Of a DNA stretch of 46,750 bases, positions 1 to 7,886 are shown in pieces. Source of the DNA: Acidobacteriota bacterium (GTDB lineage Bacteria > Acidobacteriota > Terriglobia > Terriglobales > Acidobacteriaceae); the NCBI GenBank assembly GCA_003225055.1, contig QIAU01000171.1, positions 1 through 46,750 of the forward strand, in the 5' to 3' direction. The first letter of the stretch is position 1; each line of letters opens with the position of its first letter. The notes under the pieces were generated by a model. That model was not told the DNA's origin, did no database searches, and worked only from the letters and a program-made list of their open reading frames with translations. The position numbers and the translations under genes were made by a program.

Positions 1-1
1 C

Positions 2-256
2 GGTCTTCTGGTACCGGTGTCGCCCCAGAACACCAGCCGCAAGTGTCCTCGGTGCCGGCACACAGCAGCGGAGAACCGCCAGACGCAAACCAAGTTCGTG
101 GGCGTCGAGTGTGGCTTCTCCGCCCATGCGGATTGGGTTGGTGCTATCAACATCAGGGAGGAGGGACTCGCCTCGTTAGCCTGTTCGTCGTCTTGGCATG
201 CTCGAAGTGCGTCGTGTCAGGAACCCACCGAGGGCATGGTATGCGCGAGCGTATAG
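2..256 (+). CDS. tnpB: TnpB-family transposon nuclease, C-terminal zinc-ribbon part (5' truncated by window edge)
   Basis: The open frame enters from the left edge, reads LVPVSPQNTSRKCPRCRH and continues to HADWVGAINI. This is the typical C-terminus of IS605 OrfB/TnpB: a zinc ribbon followed by the last RuvC motif, whose Asp is present. The first CxxC pair (CPRC) is intact. In the second pair the family normally reads CVEC, but here it is GVEC, so one zinc ligand is replaced by Gly. TnpB proteins are RNA-guided DNA nucleases that help maintain the transposon. With one ligand lost this copy may be inactive, though only the tail is visible. The tail after about residue 50 is poorly conserved in the family. 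Confidence 0.85.
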   Translation, partial: GLLVPVSPQNTSRKCPRCRHTAAENRQTQTKFVGVECGFSAHADWVGAINIREEGLASLACSSSWHARSASCQEPTEGMVCASV

Positions 257-921
257 AGCCGGCAGGAATCCCCTCCCTTCACCGAGGGGAGGAGGTCAAC
301 AAAACTACCACCCGGTTGGTCGTAGGGATCAGCGGCGCAACCGGCTCTGTTTACGGGGTGCGCCTGCTGGAGTTGTTGCAGAATACCGGGGTGGAAACGC
401 ATCTGGTGCTCAGCAAGTGGGGCGCGCGCACTCTCATTCATGAGACAGCTTACTCGGTCGAACAGGTTCAGCAGATGGCGACCCACTGTTATGCGTCGGA
501 GGATGTGGGCGCTCCCATTTCCAGCGGATCCTTTGTTACTGCGGGAATGGTAGTTTGTCCCTGCAGCGTCCGATCGCTAGCCGCCATCGCTCACGGCCAC
601 GGTGATACGCTCATTCACCGCGCCGCTGACGTTACCCTTAAAGAACGCCGTAGGCTGGTGTTGGTCGTGCGCGAGGCTCCGTTCAACGAAATCCATCTCG
701 AAAACATGCTGAAACTCTCGCGCATGGGCGTGGTGATTTTTCCGCCGGTACCTGCGTTCTATAACCAGCCCAAATCCATTGCAGAGATTGTGGACCAGAG
801 CGTGATGCGCATTCTCGATCAATTTTCGATTCATCTGCCAGCGGGCAAGCGCTGGGACGGCAAGATGTCCACGGGCCGCCGCGCTTGCGTTCCAAAGGAA
901 AAGACGAAGTCGGCACCGTGA
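241..921 (+). CDS. ubiX: UbiX-type flavin prenyltransferase with a transposon-derived N-terminus
   Basis: UbiX joins dimethylallyl phosphate to reduced FMN to make prenyl-FMN, the cofactor of UbiD-type decarboxylases. The Rossmann-like start VVGISGATGS, the PCSVRSLAAIAHG segment, RAADVTLKERR and FPPVPAFYNQP are all characteristic. The family usually starts only a few residues before VGISGA. Here no ATG exists at that place, because the upstream DNA is the end of an insertion sequence. The first in-frame ATG is at 241, inside the element and overlapping the end of tnpB, and would add about 25 residues. A TTG at 316 is an alternative that would begin right at the core. The C-terminus carries a short basic extension. 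The function call is firm; the start is uncertain. Confidence 0.88.
   Translation: MRERIEPAGIPSLHRGEEVNKTTTRLVVGISGATGSVYGVRLLELLQNTGVETHLVLSKWGARTLIHETAYSVEQVQQMATHCYASEDVGAPISSGSFVTAGMVVCPCSVRSLAAIAHGHGDTLIHRAADVTLKERRRLVLVVREAPFNEIHLENMLKLSRMGVVIFPPVPAFYNQPKSIAEIVDQSVMRILDQFSIHLPAGKRWDGKMSTGRRACVPKEKTKSAP
269..290 (+). repeat. Subterminal hairpin at the IS right end
   Basis: Perfect 7-bp arms TCCCCTC (269-275) and GAGGGGA (284-290) surround an 8-nt loop. In IS200/IS605 elements such a hairpin is bound by the Y1 transposase TnpA. In TnpB-bearing elements it also lies within the guide (omega) RNA region. The role is inferred from position next to tnpB. Confidence 0.7.
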
Positions 922-1320
922 GGATTTACTGGACCGGGTGCCCAGCGCGAAAATTTCCCGCCGTTCATGGCCAATCGCGAAGGTCACGTCCGCATCCCGC
1001 TCCGCGTCAGAAACGTTCGGGGCGAAATAGGCGGCTTGCCATGCGCTGCACAGTCCTTGTGTTTTACGCTTGGCGGAAGATTCGATTTCCCGCCACCCCA
1101 ATCAATTGCTTTCCGTTCCTTAAACTGAGTTGGTCCCGCACGACTGACAAAATTTGTCGGTAGCCAAGGCCGACGAGCCTTTAATCGCAGCCTCGGTTTT
1201 TCTATCCCCCCTAGATTCCGGCGATTAAGAGCCGCTGCGGTGCGCGGACTTTGGCATTTTAACTGCTCCCTCCAGGGTTGCCGCCACTCTCGCCGCTAAC
1301 AGGAATGGCAGGTAATTTTC
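922..1320. other. Intergenic stretch, no gene recognised
   Basis: About 400 bases follow ubiX. Open frames here lack conserved motifs and ribosome-binding sites. I see no tRNA, clear terminator or repeat. Confidence 0.5.
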
Positions 1321-1713
1321 ATGTGGATGGAAAGAATCTGTTCCGGAGTGCTCGAGGTCCATACTGAATCTGGCCCATACTATGTGCGCCCGTCTTGGGG
1401 CGAACGGATCCGGCTTCTGTGGACATTTCGCAACTTCCGTTTGTTGCCCCGGCAAGTTCTGAGCCAACGCGAACTGACTCTGGTATCGGCGCTGCTCCAA
1501 CGCGGGAGCTGCCAGCCCCACGACGAATGTTGCATCGGCACTGTCGAGTGGACAGCATCCTTACTACCGGTGCAATCGCCGCCCAGGCACGACCCACCAA
1601 CCAGCCCTTCCCTGGCGGTTACAGCTCTGGCGAGCAAGGTTCGGCCGCGATCCAGGCGGCGTCGTGGCAAGAAGAGTCCGCAAGGCGCCATCGACGTCGC
1701 AGTCCGCTATTAG
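1321..1713 (+). CDS. Small conserved hypothetical protein
   Basis: The 130-residue frame starts with ATG. Its first 60 residues (YYVRPSWGERIRLLWTFRNF, then a Leu-Pro-Gln-Val-Leu segment) resemble a small uncharacterised protein I recall from acidobacterial genomes. The remainder is low-complexity and ends in a basic Arg/Lys-rich stretch (about residues 110-120), which may mark a shorter ancestral end. No signal peptide, catalytic motif or membrane segment is visible. The ribosome-binding site is weak (GGCAGG about 9 nt upstream). The opposite strand has overlapping open frames without recognisable motifs, so this is the best candidate but not certain. Confidence 0.5.
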   Translation: MWMERICSGVLEVHTESGPYYVRPSWGERIRLLWTFRNFRLLPRQVLSQRELTLVSALLQRGSCQPHDECCIGTVEWTASLLPVQSPPRHDPPTSPSLAVTALASKVRPRSRRRRGKKSPQGAIDVAVRY

Positions 1714-1884
1714 TGCGGCTTGTCCGGCAAGACCTCGATAAACACAGTGTTTATTGTGTGCTCTGGTCCAAATGACAGCCCAGGCAGGACCATACGTAAT
1801 GTGACCATGCCTCAAGGTTCGGCTAAAGTCCAACAGAGCGCTTCTCGAACAGGTCCTCCTGAGCGCGCAGGTAAGGAGGTACAA

Positions 1885-2421
1885 ATGAGGCATCGCCTTG
1901 GGCAGGTAAAGCCGTGGATGGAACGGGCAGCAGCCAGGCTCTGGCGGCAGAGTCATCCTGCAATGATCACGATCGCTAGCCTGGTAAAGGAAGTCGGGTC
2001 TCGACACACAAACGAGCTAATTTTAGCTCTTGGCATACTGATAGGCGCGGCGGCATTCGGATTGTGGCGGCAGAGCTTCGCCGCCGGTCTTTTCGCAGGC
2101 ATCCCGCTGTTCTTCCTCGCCGCCATCTATAGAACTACCGAGCAGACGTTGGCGGCTGTCCGGCAATCGCGTATCGAAGCGCGAGTGGCCAATAAGGTCG
2201 TCCAGACTCCCGTCCAGCCGGCGCTTGAGAACAGCGATACCCTGAACGAGGCGATCGCCTGTTTGACGCCCTGGGTCGCGAGCGAGGTCTCCCTGACCGA
2301 GGAAGACGCGAAGCAATGTTGCGCGGTTCTTCTGGCTTCGATAATTGACCGAGCGCAACCGACGGTCGAGGGCGTGTGTTCTTCGGCCAGCAATGGCAAC
2401 CCGCAATATTCGCGTAGTTAG
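1885..2421 (+). CDS. Hypothetical membrane protein with two adjacent hydrophobic segments
   Basis: The ATG at 1885 is preceded at ideal spacing by AAGGAGGT, a strong Shine-Dalgarno, so it is preferred over starts further upstream in the same frame. The 178-residue product has a basic, Trp-containing N-terminus. A hairpin-like pair of hydrophobic stretches follows (roughly residues 42-75: ILALGILIGAAAFG, then FAAGLFAGIPLFFLAAIY). The C-terminal half is soluble, helical and mildly acidic. I do not recognise the family. Its stop lies next to the convergent hydrolase gene, overlapping it by about 4 bases. Confidence 0.6.
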   Translation: MRHRLGQVKPWMERAAARLWRQSHPAMITIASLVKEVGSRHTNELILALGILIGAAAFGLWRQSFAAGLFAGIPLFFLAAIYRTTEQTLAAVRQSRIEARVANKVVQTPVQPALENSDTLNEAIACLTPWVASEVSLTEEDAKQCCAVLLASIIDRAQPTVEGVCSSASNGNPQYSRS

Positions 2422-3713
2422 TTGCGGCCTAATCGGAAGGCGGCTGCCCCGGCAGAACTCGCGTAAACGGCGCGCTCGAACTTCTCGACCACGGAGTTTG
2501 TTACCTCATCGCTAAATGGAAGTATCTGCATCATGATTACGGCGCAGGTCTTCCGGGACGGGTCAATCCAGAAAAAGGTATTGAAGATACCAGCCCAGGC
2601 CAGCGAGCCGGGAGAACGGCCGCCTGGGACCGGCCGGGTGTTGATGGCAAATCCCAGGCTAAACTTGTCCAGCGAACCCGGAATACGCACAGGATCTTTG
2701 GCGAACTGGGGGAGCAAGCTCCTTAGTTGCACGAGGACTAAATCGCCGATCTGGTTGCGACTCATCTGGGCAACTGTTTCGGATTTAAGAATCCGTTTGC
2801 TGCCGACTTTCCCTCCGTCCATCAGCATGCGCAGAAACTTCATGTAGTCGTTGGCCGTCGCGTAAAGCCCGCCGCCACCACTGAAAAATCGCACTGGTTG
2901 GAACGGCTGTTGCGGGGGTTCCATGAAGCTGCCATCCTCCAGGCGTTGATGAAGGGCTACAACACGTGCCTGCTTATCGGGAGGAACATCGAAAAATGTG
3001 TCAGTCATCCCGAGCGGCTGAAAAATATGTTGACGAAAGTAGTCTTCCAGAGTTTGGCCACCGACCTTTTCCACCAACTTACCCAGCCAGTCCGTACTGA
3101 TTCCGTATTCCCATCGCGTTCCGGGATCAAACAGGAGTGGCGCCTTCAGAAAGCCGTCGTCTCCTTGACGCGCGGACGGGACTGCTCCGGTAGCCACGTA
3201 GCGCTGCAACTCCGGATCGAAAAACTCGTAGGCAAATCCTGATGTGTGTGTAAGCAGCTGCCGGACCGTGGGGGGTGTTGTAGGGGGCCTGAGTTTTGCT
3301 TTTCCGGTGCCGGGGTCGAATCCTTCGAGTACCTGAACGTGGGCAAGCTCAGGGAGGTAGGTCGCGGCGGGTTCATCCAGTTTCACTCGCCCGCCCTCGA
3401 CGAGCTGCATCACCGCCACCGACGTGACCGGCTTGGTCATCGAAGCGATGCGGAAAATCGAATCTACAGTCAGACGGATGTTTTTAGTCGTATCCCGCTT
3501 TCCAAACGTGCCTTGATAGGTGACCTTATCTGCGACTGCGACCATCGCCACTACGCCCGGGAGTCTGTTCTCATTGACCGCATTCTGCAAGACTTGGTCA
3601 ATGGGATTGGATTCGGCCGAGCCTTGGGCAAACAGCGTGAGAGTTGTCGTACTCACGAGAGCTGCGACCAAGATGCTGCGCGAAAACGTGCTTTTCGGAC
3701 GGAGAGATCGCAT
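2418..3713 (-). CDS. Secreted serine hydrolase of the beta-lactamase / class C penicillin-binding fold (EstB-like)
   Basis: The 431-residue protein has a Sec signal peptide (residues about 1-30, LVAALVSTTTLTLFAQG). A beta-lactamase-fold hydrolase domain follows. The nucleophile motif SMTK lies at 91-94, with the general-base Tyr at about 203 in WEYGISTDWLG. A segment around LAWAGIFNTFFWIDP near the C-terminus stands where these enzymes keep their third motif. Relatives are family VIII carboxylesterases and D-aminopeptidase-like enzymes as well as beta-lactamases, so ester or amide hydrolysis in the periplasm is likely but the substrate is unknown. The start ATG at 3713 gives a clean signal peptide. 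It converges on the small membrane-protein gene to its left. Confidence 0.9.
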   Translation of the reverse strand: MRSLRPKSTFSRSILVAALVSTTTLTLFAQGSAESNPIDQVLQNAVNENRLPGVVAMVAVADKVTYQGTFGKRDTTKNIRLTVDSIFRIASMTKPVTSVAVMQLVEGGRVKLDEPAATYLPELAHVQVLEGFDPGTGKAKLRPPTTPPTVRQLLTHTSGFAYEFFDPELQRYVATGAVPSARQGDDGFLKAPLLFDPGTRWEYGISTDWLGKLVEKVGGQTLEDYFRQHIFQPLGMTDTFFDVPPDKQARVVALHQRLEDGSFMEPPQQPFQPVRFFSGGGGLYATANDYMKFLRMLMDGGKVGSKRILKSETVAQMSRNQIGDLVLVQLRSLLPQFAKDPVRIPGSLDKFSLGFAINTRPVPGGRSPGSLAWAGIFNTFFWIDPSRKTCAVIMMQILPFSDEVTNSVVEKFERAVYASSAGAAAFRLGRN

Positions 3714-4684
3714 GGGGACTAAGCTCGACCGACTCTTTCGTGTGGGCAGTATATCCCATGCCGCCTGCAGAACCTATGGCTTGGGCCGGACGAGCCGGAC
3801 GAGGCGGACAAAAGTGACAGGCGAGTGTTCCGTCGGGGGCAGGAGCAGGCCAATATCGGGACTGACCGGGGGTATTCCCCAGCGGCCAGGATGAATTCTT
3901 TCTGAATTCTTTGTTTACTGTTGCGGCTGATCAGCAGAACTCTATATCCTTCCCCGCGTGTCCGATGCTCGCCCTTCCAAGCAGTCGATACAACACATTT
4001 CAGCCATCCGTGAGGAACCGAGTCCACACGCACGGCCGAAACGCCTGGTCTATTTTGGTTATCCGGGGGTGGTGTTTGGATTCTATCTCTATTACTCTCT
4101 CCAGTCCGGACGTTGGGAATGCTACGTGGGCCGATGGACCAATGAACCAATGAACCGGGGATCATGCGCACCGCATTCTTAAGCGGCATGACAAAATGAC
4201 CGCCGGATTTTTCTTTCTCCCCGCAATGCCCCGGGCACGCGCCTCGTTTCTCACGCTAGCCGTATGTGCGCTTCTGAGCTTCTGCGTGTCCTCAACAGTC
4301 TAGGAAACGTCTTCGGAGGCGACCGGGGAGGCACGCGGGGGAAACTGACCCTGGCGTGGTCCGACACCAATGGTTTATCTTCTGAGCCGTCTCTGCCTTT
4401 GTCACTTTTTACTCTTTTGCGGGTGCTCCCACGCTTCGGCTGGTTCCCGGCCTGAGTCACCTGACCCAATCGTTGCGCTTGGACTGCTACTCTCTGTCTC
4501 GCTCTGCCGTGAAACTGTCAGGGCCGCTTCTTGCCTTCCTTTTGCGCGACCCCGCACCCGCCCGGGCTTTTTAACGTGAGTGGGGACGGCAGCCGCTTGT
4601 TCGGGGGAAGGGAAGGTGCCGCAAGAGGTCGGCGAGAAAAAAGATGCCGCGCATTGCGGCACCTTGTGGTGCTGAAACTCTTGG
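3714..4684. other. Long non-coding stretch between divergent units
   Basis: Nearly 1 kb holds no frame with a recognisable motif. Frames such as the minus-strand one at 3719-4189 read through low-complexity and repeated sequence. A short tandem CCAATGAA pair lies near 4139-4155. The 3' end holds the terminator described separately. The promoter of the hydrolase is probably just right of 3713 but I cannot assign it. Confidence 0.5.
4640..4665 (-). terminator. Rho-independent terminator of the AAA+ ATPase gene
   Basis: Read on the minus strand, a TGCCGC/GCGGCA stem with a 5-nt loop (plus coordinates 4645-4661) is followed by TCTTTTTTC. It begins about 20 bases after the ATPase stop codon. A second arm 30 nt further on (AAGGTGCCGCAA at 4613-4624, complement of 4654-4665) could form a longer alternative stem. 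Confidence 0.8.
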
Positions 4685-5842
4685 CTACTTGTTTTCCTGC
4701 GGAGTGGCGCCGAACTCGCGGCGTCCGGCCACAGTGCGGGAGGCTTTGGCGGAGGCGGGCGGTGCTGCCGCCGCCCCATAGCGCTCAAGGAGCACCGGAA
4801 CCATAGCGCCTTCGGCTTCCTTGATAAAGGTCATTTTGCCTTCAGGCGTGAGGTCAACCCGCACAAAGTCACCGAGCTTCACCTGGCCGGTCGCCACTAG
4901 ATTGGCCAGCGGAAATACCAGGTTTTTCTCAATGGCTCGCTTCAGGTGACGCGCTCCATACTTTGGATCGGTCCCTTCGTGCAGCAGGAAAGCCTTCACC
5001 TTGGGCGTGCAGGTGAACACGAACTGATTGGCGCCGGCAGCCATCAGGATGCGCTGCTGCACCATGCCGAGTTCAATTTCCAGGATTTGCTGCAGCTGCT
5101 CGGAACGAAGTGTCTTGAAGACCACGACCTTGTCGATGCGGTTCATGAACTCCGGGGTGAACTTGCGGCGGGCAGCTTCGACCGCCGTGCGGCTGATCTT
5201 GTCATCCAGCTTGGTATCCAACAAAGCCTGGACACGGGAAAAACCGATGCCGCCTTCGACCAGCCCGTTCATCTCGGTGGCACCCAGGTTCGAAGTCATA
5301 ATGATGATGCATTGGGATAAGTCGACACGACGATTGTCCCCCAAGGTGAGGGTCGCTTTGTCCAGGATCCCGAGCAGGAGCTGCCATAACGAGTCGGAAG
5401 CCTTCTCGATTTCGTCGAAAAGCAGGATGGAGAGCTTCAGCTTTTCGGTGTGCCACTGGTTCAGGGCTTCCTGGGTAAGCAGCGGGTGAGTTTCCCGGTG
5501 TCCCAGGTAGCCTGGGGGGGACCCAATCAGCTTGGCAATTTCGTGGGAGTGCTGGAACTCGGCACAGTCAATCTTGATGCAGGCGCGGGCGTCGCCAAAG
5601 AGGGACTCCGCCATGGCTTCGACGACTCGGGTTTTCCCTGAGCCGGTGGGGCCAAGAAACAGTAGATTTCCGACAGGGCGGCCGGGAGGGTTGAGGCCGG
5701 CCAGGAACATTTGATAGATCTCCACCACCTTCTCGACGGCCTGGTCCTGACCCACAATCTTGCGCCGGAGAGCGTTATCAAAATCGCGGGCGTCACTGCT
5801 ACGACGGTTCGGATCGAGCGCAGTGCTGAGTCCTGTTTTCAT
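4685..5842 (-). CDS. AAA+ ATPase of the Clp/HSP100 C-terminal (D2) type
   Basis: A 385-residue single-ring AAA+ protein. It has Walker A GPTGSGKT, Walker B LLFDEIEKA, sensor 1 IIIMTSNLGA, the FTPEFMNRID arginine-finger region, and a C-terminal small domain with YGARHLKRAIEKNL (sensor 2). This layout matches the second ATPase domain of ClpA/ClpB/ClpC. The N-terminal domain and first ATPase domain are missing, and the ClpX zinc finger is absent. It presumably unfolds or remodels proteins in the cytoplasm; a protease partner is not encoded nearby. I chose the ATG at 5842 (MKTGLSTALDPN) because AAAGGAG lies upstream and conservation begins there. The frame is open 47 codons further upstream. The C-terminal Ala-rich tail (AAAAPPASAKAS) is likely disordered. 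Confidence 0.9.
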   Translation of the reverse strand: MKTGLSTALDPNRRSSDARDFDNALRRKIVGQDQAVEKVVEIYQMFLAGLNPPGRPVGNLLFLGPTGSGKTRVVEAMAESLFGDARACIKIDCAEFQHSHEIAKLIGSPPGYLGHRETHPLLTQEALNQWHTEKLKLSILLFDEIEKASDSLWQLLLGILDKATLTLGDNRRVDLSQCIIIMTSNLGATEMNGLVEGGIGFSRVQALLDTKLDDKISRTAVEAARRKFTPEFMNRIDKVVVFKTLRSEQLQQILEIELGMVQQRILMAAGANQFVFTCTPKVKAFLLHEGTDPKYGARHLKRAIEKNLVFPLANLVATGQVKLGDFVRVDLTPEGKMTFIKEAEGAMVPVLLERYGAAAAPPASAKASRTVAGRREFGATPQENK

Positions 5843-6225
5843 TGTCTCGGGGCCCTCTCCTTTTCCTGGGCCTGGTTCCTGCCGGGAAGACTTGCCGTCA
5901 TTGCCTGGGGAGCGACAAATTTTGTCACAGCCGGCATCCTGTTGTACTGCAAATGGCTCGCCATCCTGGGATTTGCTGCCCATTCTTTCATTTCTACTCG
6001 CTTAGATGCCCGTCCCGATCTCTGGGCTACATTCCACAAATCGGGCAGAGACCCGTAAAAGAGAAATAATTTGCTGTATCCGGGAAGTTTTTTGGCCGTC
6101 CAATGGAGTGGAACTGGTGCCTACCATGTATATATGATCTGCGGGCGGCCTTGGCCCGACGTAACTGGCGACCGCCACCTGCGCGGGCTAGTATCCAGCC
6201 AAATACCGGCTGAATGGGAGAAAAC
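5843..6225. other. Divergent intergenic region
   Basis: The region lies between two divergently transcribed genes and so should carry promoters for both. A TATATATGAT stretch at 6129-6138 may be part of a promoter for the rightward gene, but no matching -35 is convincing. No RNA gene or repeat is seen. Confidence 0.4.
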
Positions 6226-7695
6226 GTGCGTCGTCTTGGGATCATTTCGACTATCATGGCTGTCACTTTGCTGCTAGTTTGCGGGCTGGGGTGGCTAGGG
6301 AAAGCCACACCTTCTGCCGCCGCACAGAATCCCCAGCAGGGACCACCTCAGACCGCCGTTCTGAGCAGCCGCCCGGATCCCCAAAGTGCCCCCCCGGGGA
6401 CGGTCGCGTACGTGGCGCAGCGGGGCGAAAGCGTTCCTCTCATCGCCAGGCATTTTTTATCCCAAACATCATATTTGACGTCCGCCGAGCTGGCCGAGGG
6501 CATTCGCAAGACGAACGGCAAATCGGGTAATGCCGTCAAGCGGGGTGACACCCTGTTTATTCCCGGGATCTTGGACAGCCCCATTACTGAGAAGGCCATT
6601 CCCGTTGGCCGGGACTTTGAGGTTCGCGCGGTTTATCTGACCGGGGTCATGGCCGGCAGCGACCATGGGTTACGGATTATCAGGCGCTGGCGCGAGTTGG
6701 GCGGAAACGCCGTGGTTTTTGACATCAAGGACAGTGACGGCATTCTAAATATCCCGTTTGACTACCCGCTGGGGACCGACAGAAAGCACCACCCCATTCC
6801 CGATCTTCCGAAGTTCGCCCGGTTCCTGCATTCGCAAGGCATGCACGCCATCGCCCGGATTGCGATCTTCCGGGACGAGCACCTGGTGGTAACCCATCCT
6901 GAGTTGGCGGTGCACTCCTACCGGAACAATCAGCCGTGGCGTGAGAACGGCAAGCTGGTATGGACTGATCCCTCCCATCCCAAGGTGCAGGATTACAATA
7001 TTGCTTTGGCCAAGTACGTTGGCAGGTCTGGCGTAGATGAAGTGCAGTTTGACTACGTGCGCTTCCCTGCCGAGGGTGACCAGAAGGATGCCAGCTTCAT
7101 CTATCAGAAGGAACATCCGGAGTGGCACCGTACCGACGTCATCACTAATTTCCTCAAACATGCCTACGACGAGTTGCACCCGGAAGGCGTGCTGCTCTCG
7201 CTGGATGTTTTTGGCGTGATGGCGTGGCAGCGACCGGTAGACTTGGCTCACACTGGCCAGGACATCCCCGGGATGGCGAAGTATTGTGATGTGCTCTCGC
7301 CCATGATTTACCCTTCCCACTTTTTCGGTATGGATGGCTACGCGCATCCGGGCGACGCGCCGGAACATTTTATCGGCGAATCCATGGACCGCTTTCAGCT
7401 GATTACCAAGGATACCGGCGTGGTGCTGCGGCCGTGGCTGCAGGCATTCGCTTGGCGCACCAAGACCTATTCGCCTAAGTACATCGCGGTTCAGGTAGCC
7501 ACAGCCAAGGCGAAAGGCGGCATTGGGTTCCTGTTCTGGAATGCCAATAACAATTACGGCAAGGCCTACGCCGCCATGCCTGGCATGCGTGCTTCCAAGC
7601 TGTTCCGCGGGGACGAGTTACCTGGACGTACGACTGTGGCTGGCGATAAGATCACCGGAGCGCATGTAACGCCGGTGAGTGCTCCCATTCCGTAA
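6226..7695 (+). CDS. Exported DUF4015 / putative glycoside hydrolase with a LysM-like N-terminal segment
   Basis: A signal anchor or signal peptide (IISTIMAVTLLLVCGLGWLG) starts the protein. A segment at about residues 60-115 follows, with features of a LysM-like peptidoglycan-binding motif (VAYVAQRGESVPLIARHF and GDTLFIPG). The large C-terminal TIM-barrel-like domain has VRAVYLTG, NAVVFDIKDSDG, GVDEVQFDYVRFP, LSLDVFGVMAW and GFLFWNANNNYG. This is the pattern of the DUF4015 putative glycosyl hydrolase family, with the Asp in QFDYVRFP in the usual acid/base region. A cell-wall polysaccharide substrate is an inference from the LysM-like part. GTG at 6226 is preferred (GGGAG at suitable spacing); an in-frame ATG lies 12 bases upstream. 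Confidence 0.85.
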   Translation: MRRLGIISTIMAVTLLLVCGLGWLGKATPSAAAQNPQQGPPQTAVLSSRPDPQSAPPGTVAYVAQRGESVPLIARHFLSQTSYLTSAELAEGIRKTNGKSGNAVKRGDTLFIPGILDSPITEKAIPVGRDFEVRAVYLTGVMAGSDHGLRIIRRWRELGGNAVVFDIKDSDGILNIPFDYPLGTDRKHHPIPDLPKFARFLHSQGMHAIARIAIFRDEHLVVTHPELAVHSYRNNQPWRENGKLVWTDPSHPKVQDYNIALAKYVGRSGVDEVQFDYVRFPAEGDQKDASFIYQKEHPEWHRTDVITNFLKHAYDELHPEGVLLSLDVFGVMAWQRPVDLAHTGQDIPGMAKYCDVLSPMIYPSHFFGMDGYAHPGDAPEHFIGESMDRFQLITKDTGVVLRPWLQAFAWRTKTYSPKYIAVQVATAKAKGGIGFLFWNANNNYGKAYAAMPGMRASKLFRGDELPGRTTVAGDKITGAHVTPVSAPIP

Positions 7696-7770
7696 CAATC
7701 GTTGCGCGAATGCCAGCTTCCCCGACCTTTTCCATCCCGAATAGCTGAAATTGCATCAGATGACCTCGGG

Positions 7771-7776
7771 TATAAT
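7771..7776 (+). promoter_or_regulatory. Putative -10 element (TATAAT) upstream of ilvE
   Basis: A perfect TATAAT lies 110 bases before the ilvE start. The only -35-like match (TTGCAT at 7751-7756) is 14 nt away, shorter than ideal. ACCTC (7763-7767) and GAGGT (7777-7781) form a small inverted repeat around the -10 box. Confidence 0.4.
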
Positions 7777-7886
7777 GAGGTGCAATAGCTTTTCCCCCAG
7801 CCCTCAGTGAGCCGTACTGCCCGCATAGCACCTCGGCTGACGGGTCGCGCCCGGCGGCTGTTGCCGGAGGAAAACAAGGAGCGCTG

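Larger units (their letters stand above)
1..300 (+). mobile_element. Right end of an IS200/IS605-type insertion sequence (IS1341-like), left part outside window
   Basis: The stretch holds the last part of a TnpB-type gene followed by a short GC-rich hairpin (arms 269-275 and 284-290, TCCCCTC/GAGGGGA) and the sequence GGAGGTCAA. A subterminal hairpin and a TCAA-like right boundary are known for the IS200/IS605 superfamily. No terminal inverted repeat is expected in this group. The exact right boundary is inferred to lie at about 297-300, just before ubiX codons begin. The left end and any tnpA are outside the window. Confidence 0.8.

Noticed and set aside
577-1101. 174-residue minus-strand open frame
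   Set aside because: Antisense to ubiX and the following gap; composition is that of a shadow frame.
3719-4189. 156-residue minus-strand open frame upstream of the hydrolase
   Set aside because: Low-complexity and repeat-like residues; no start signal or motif.
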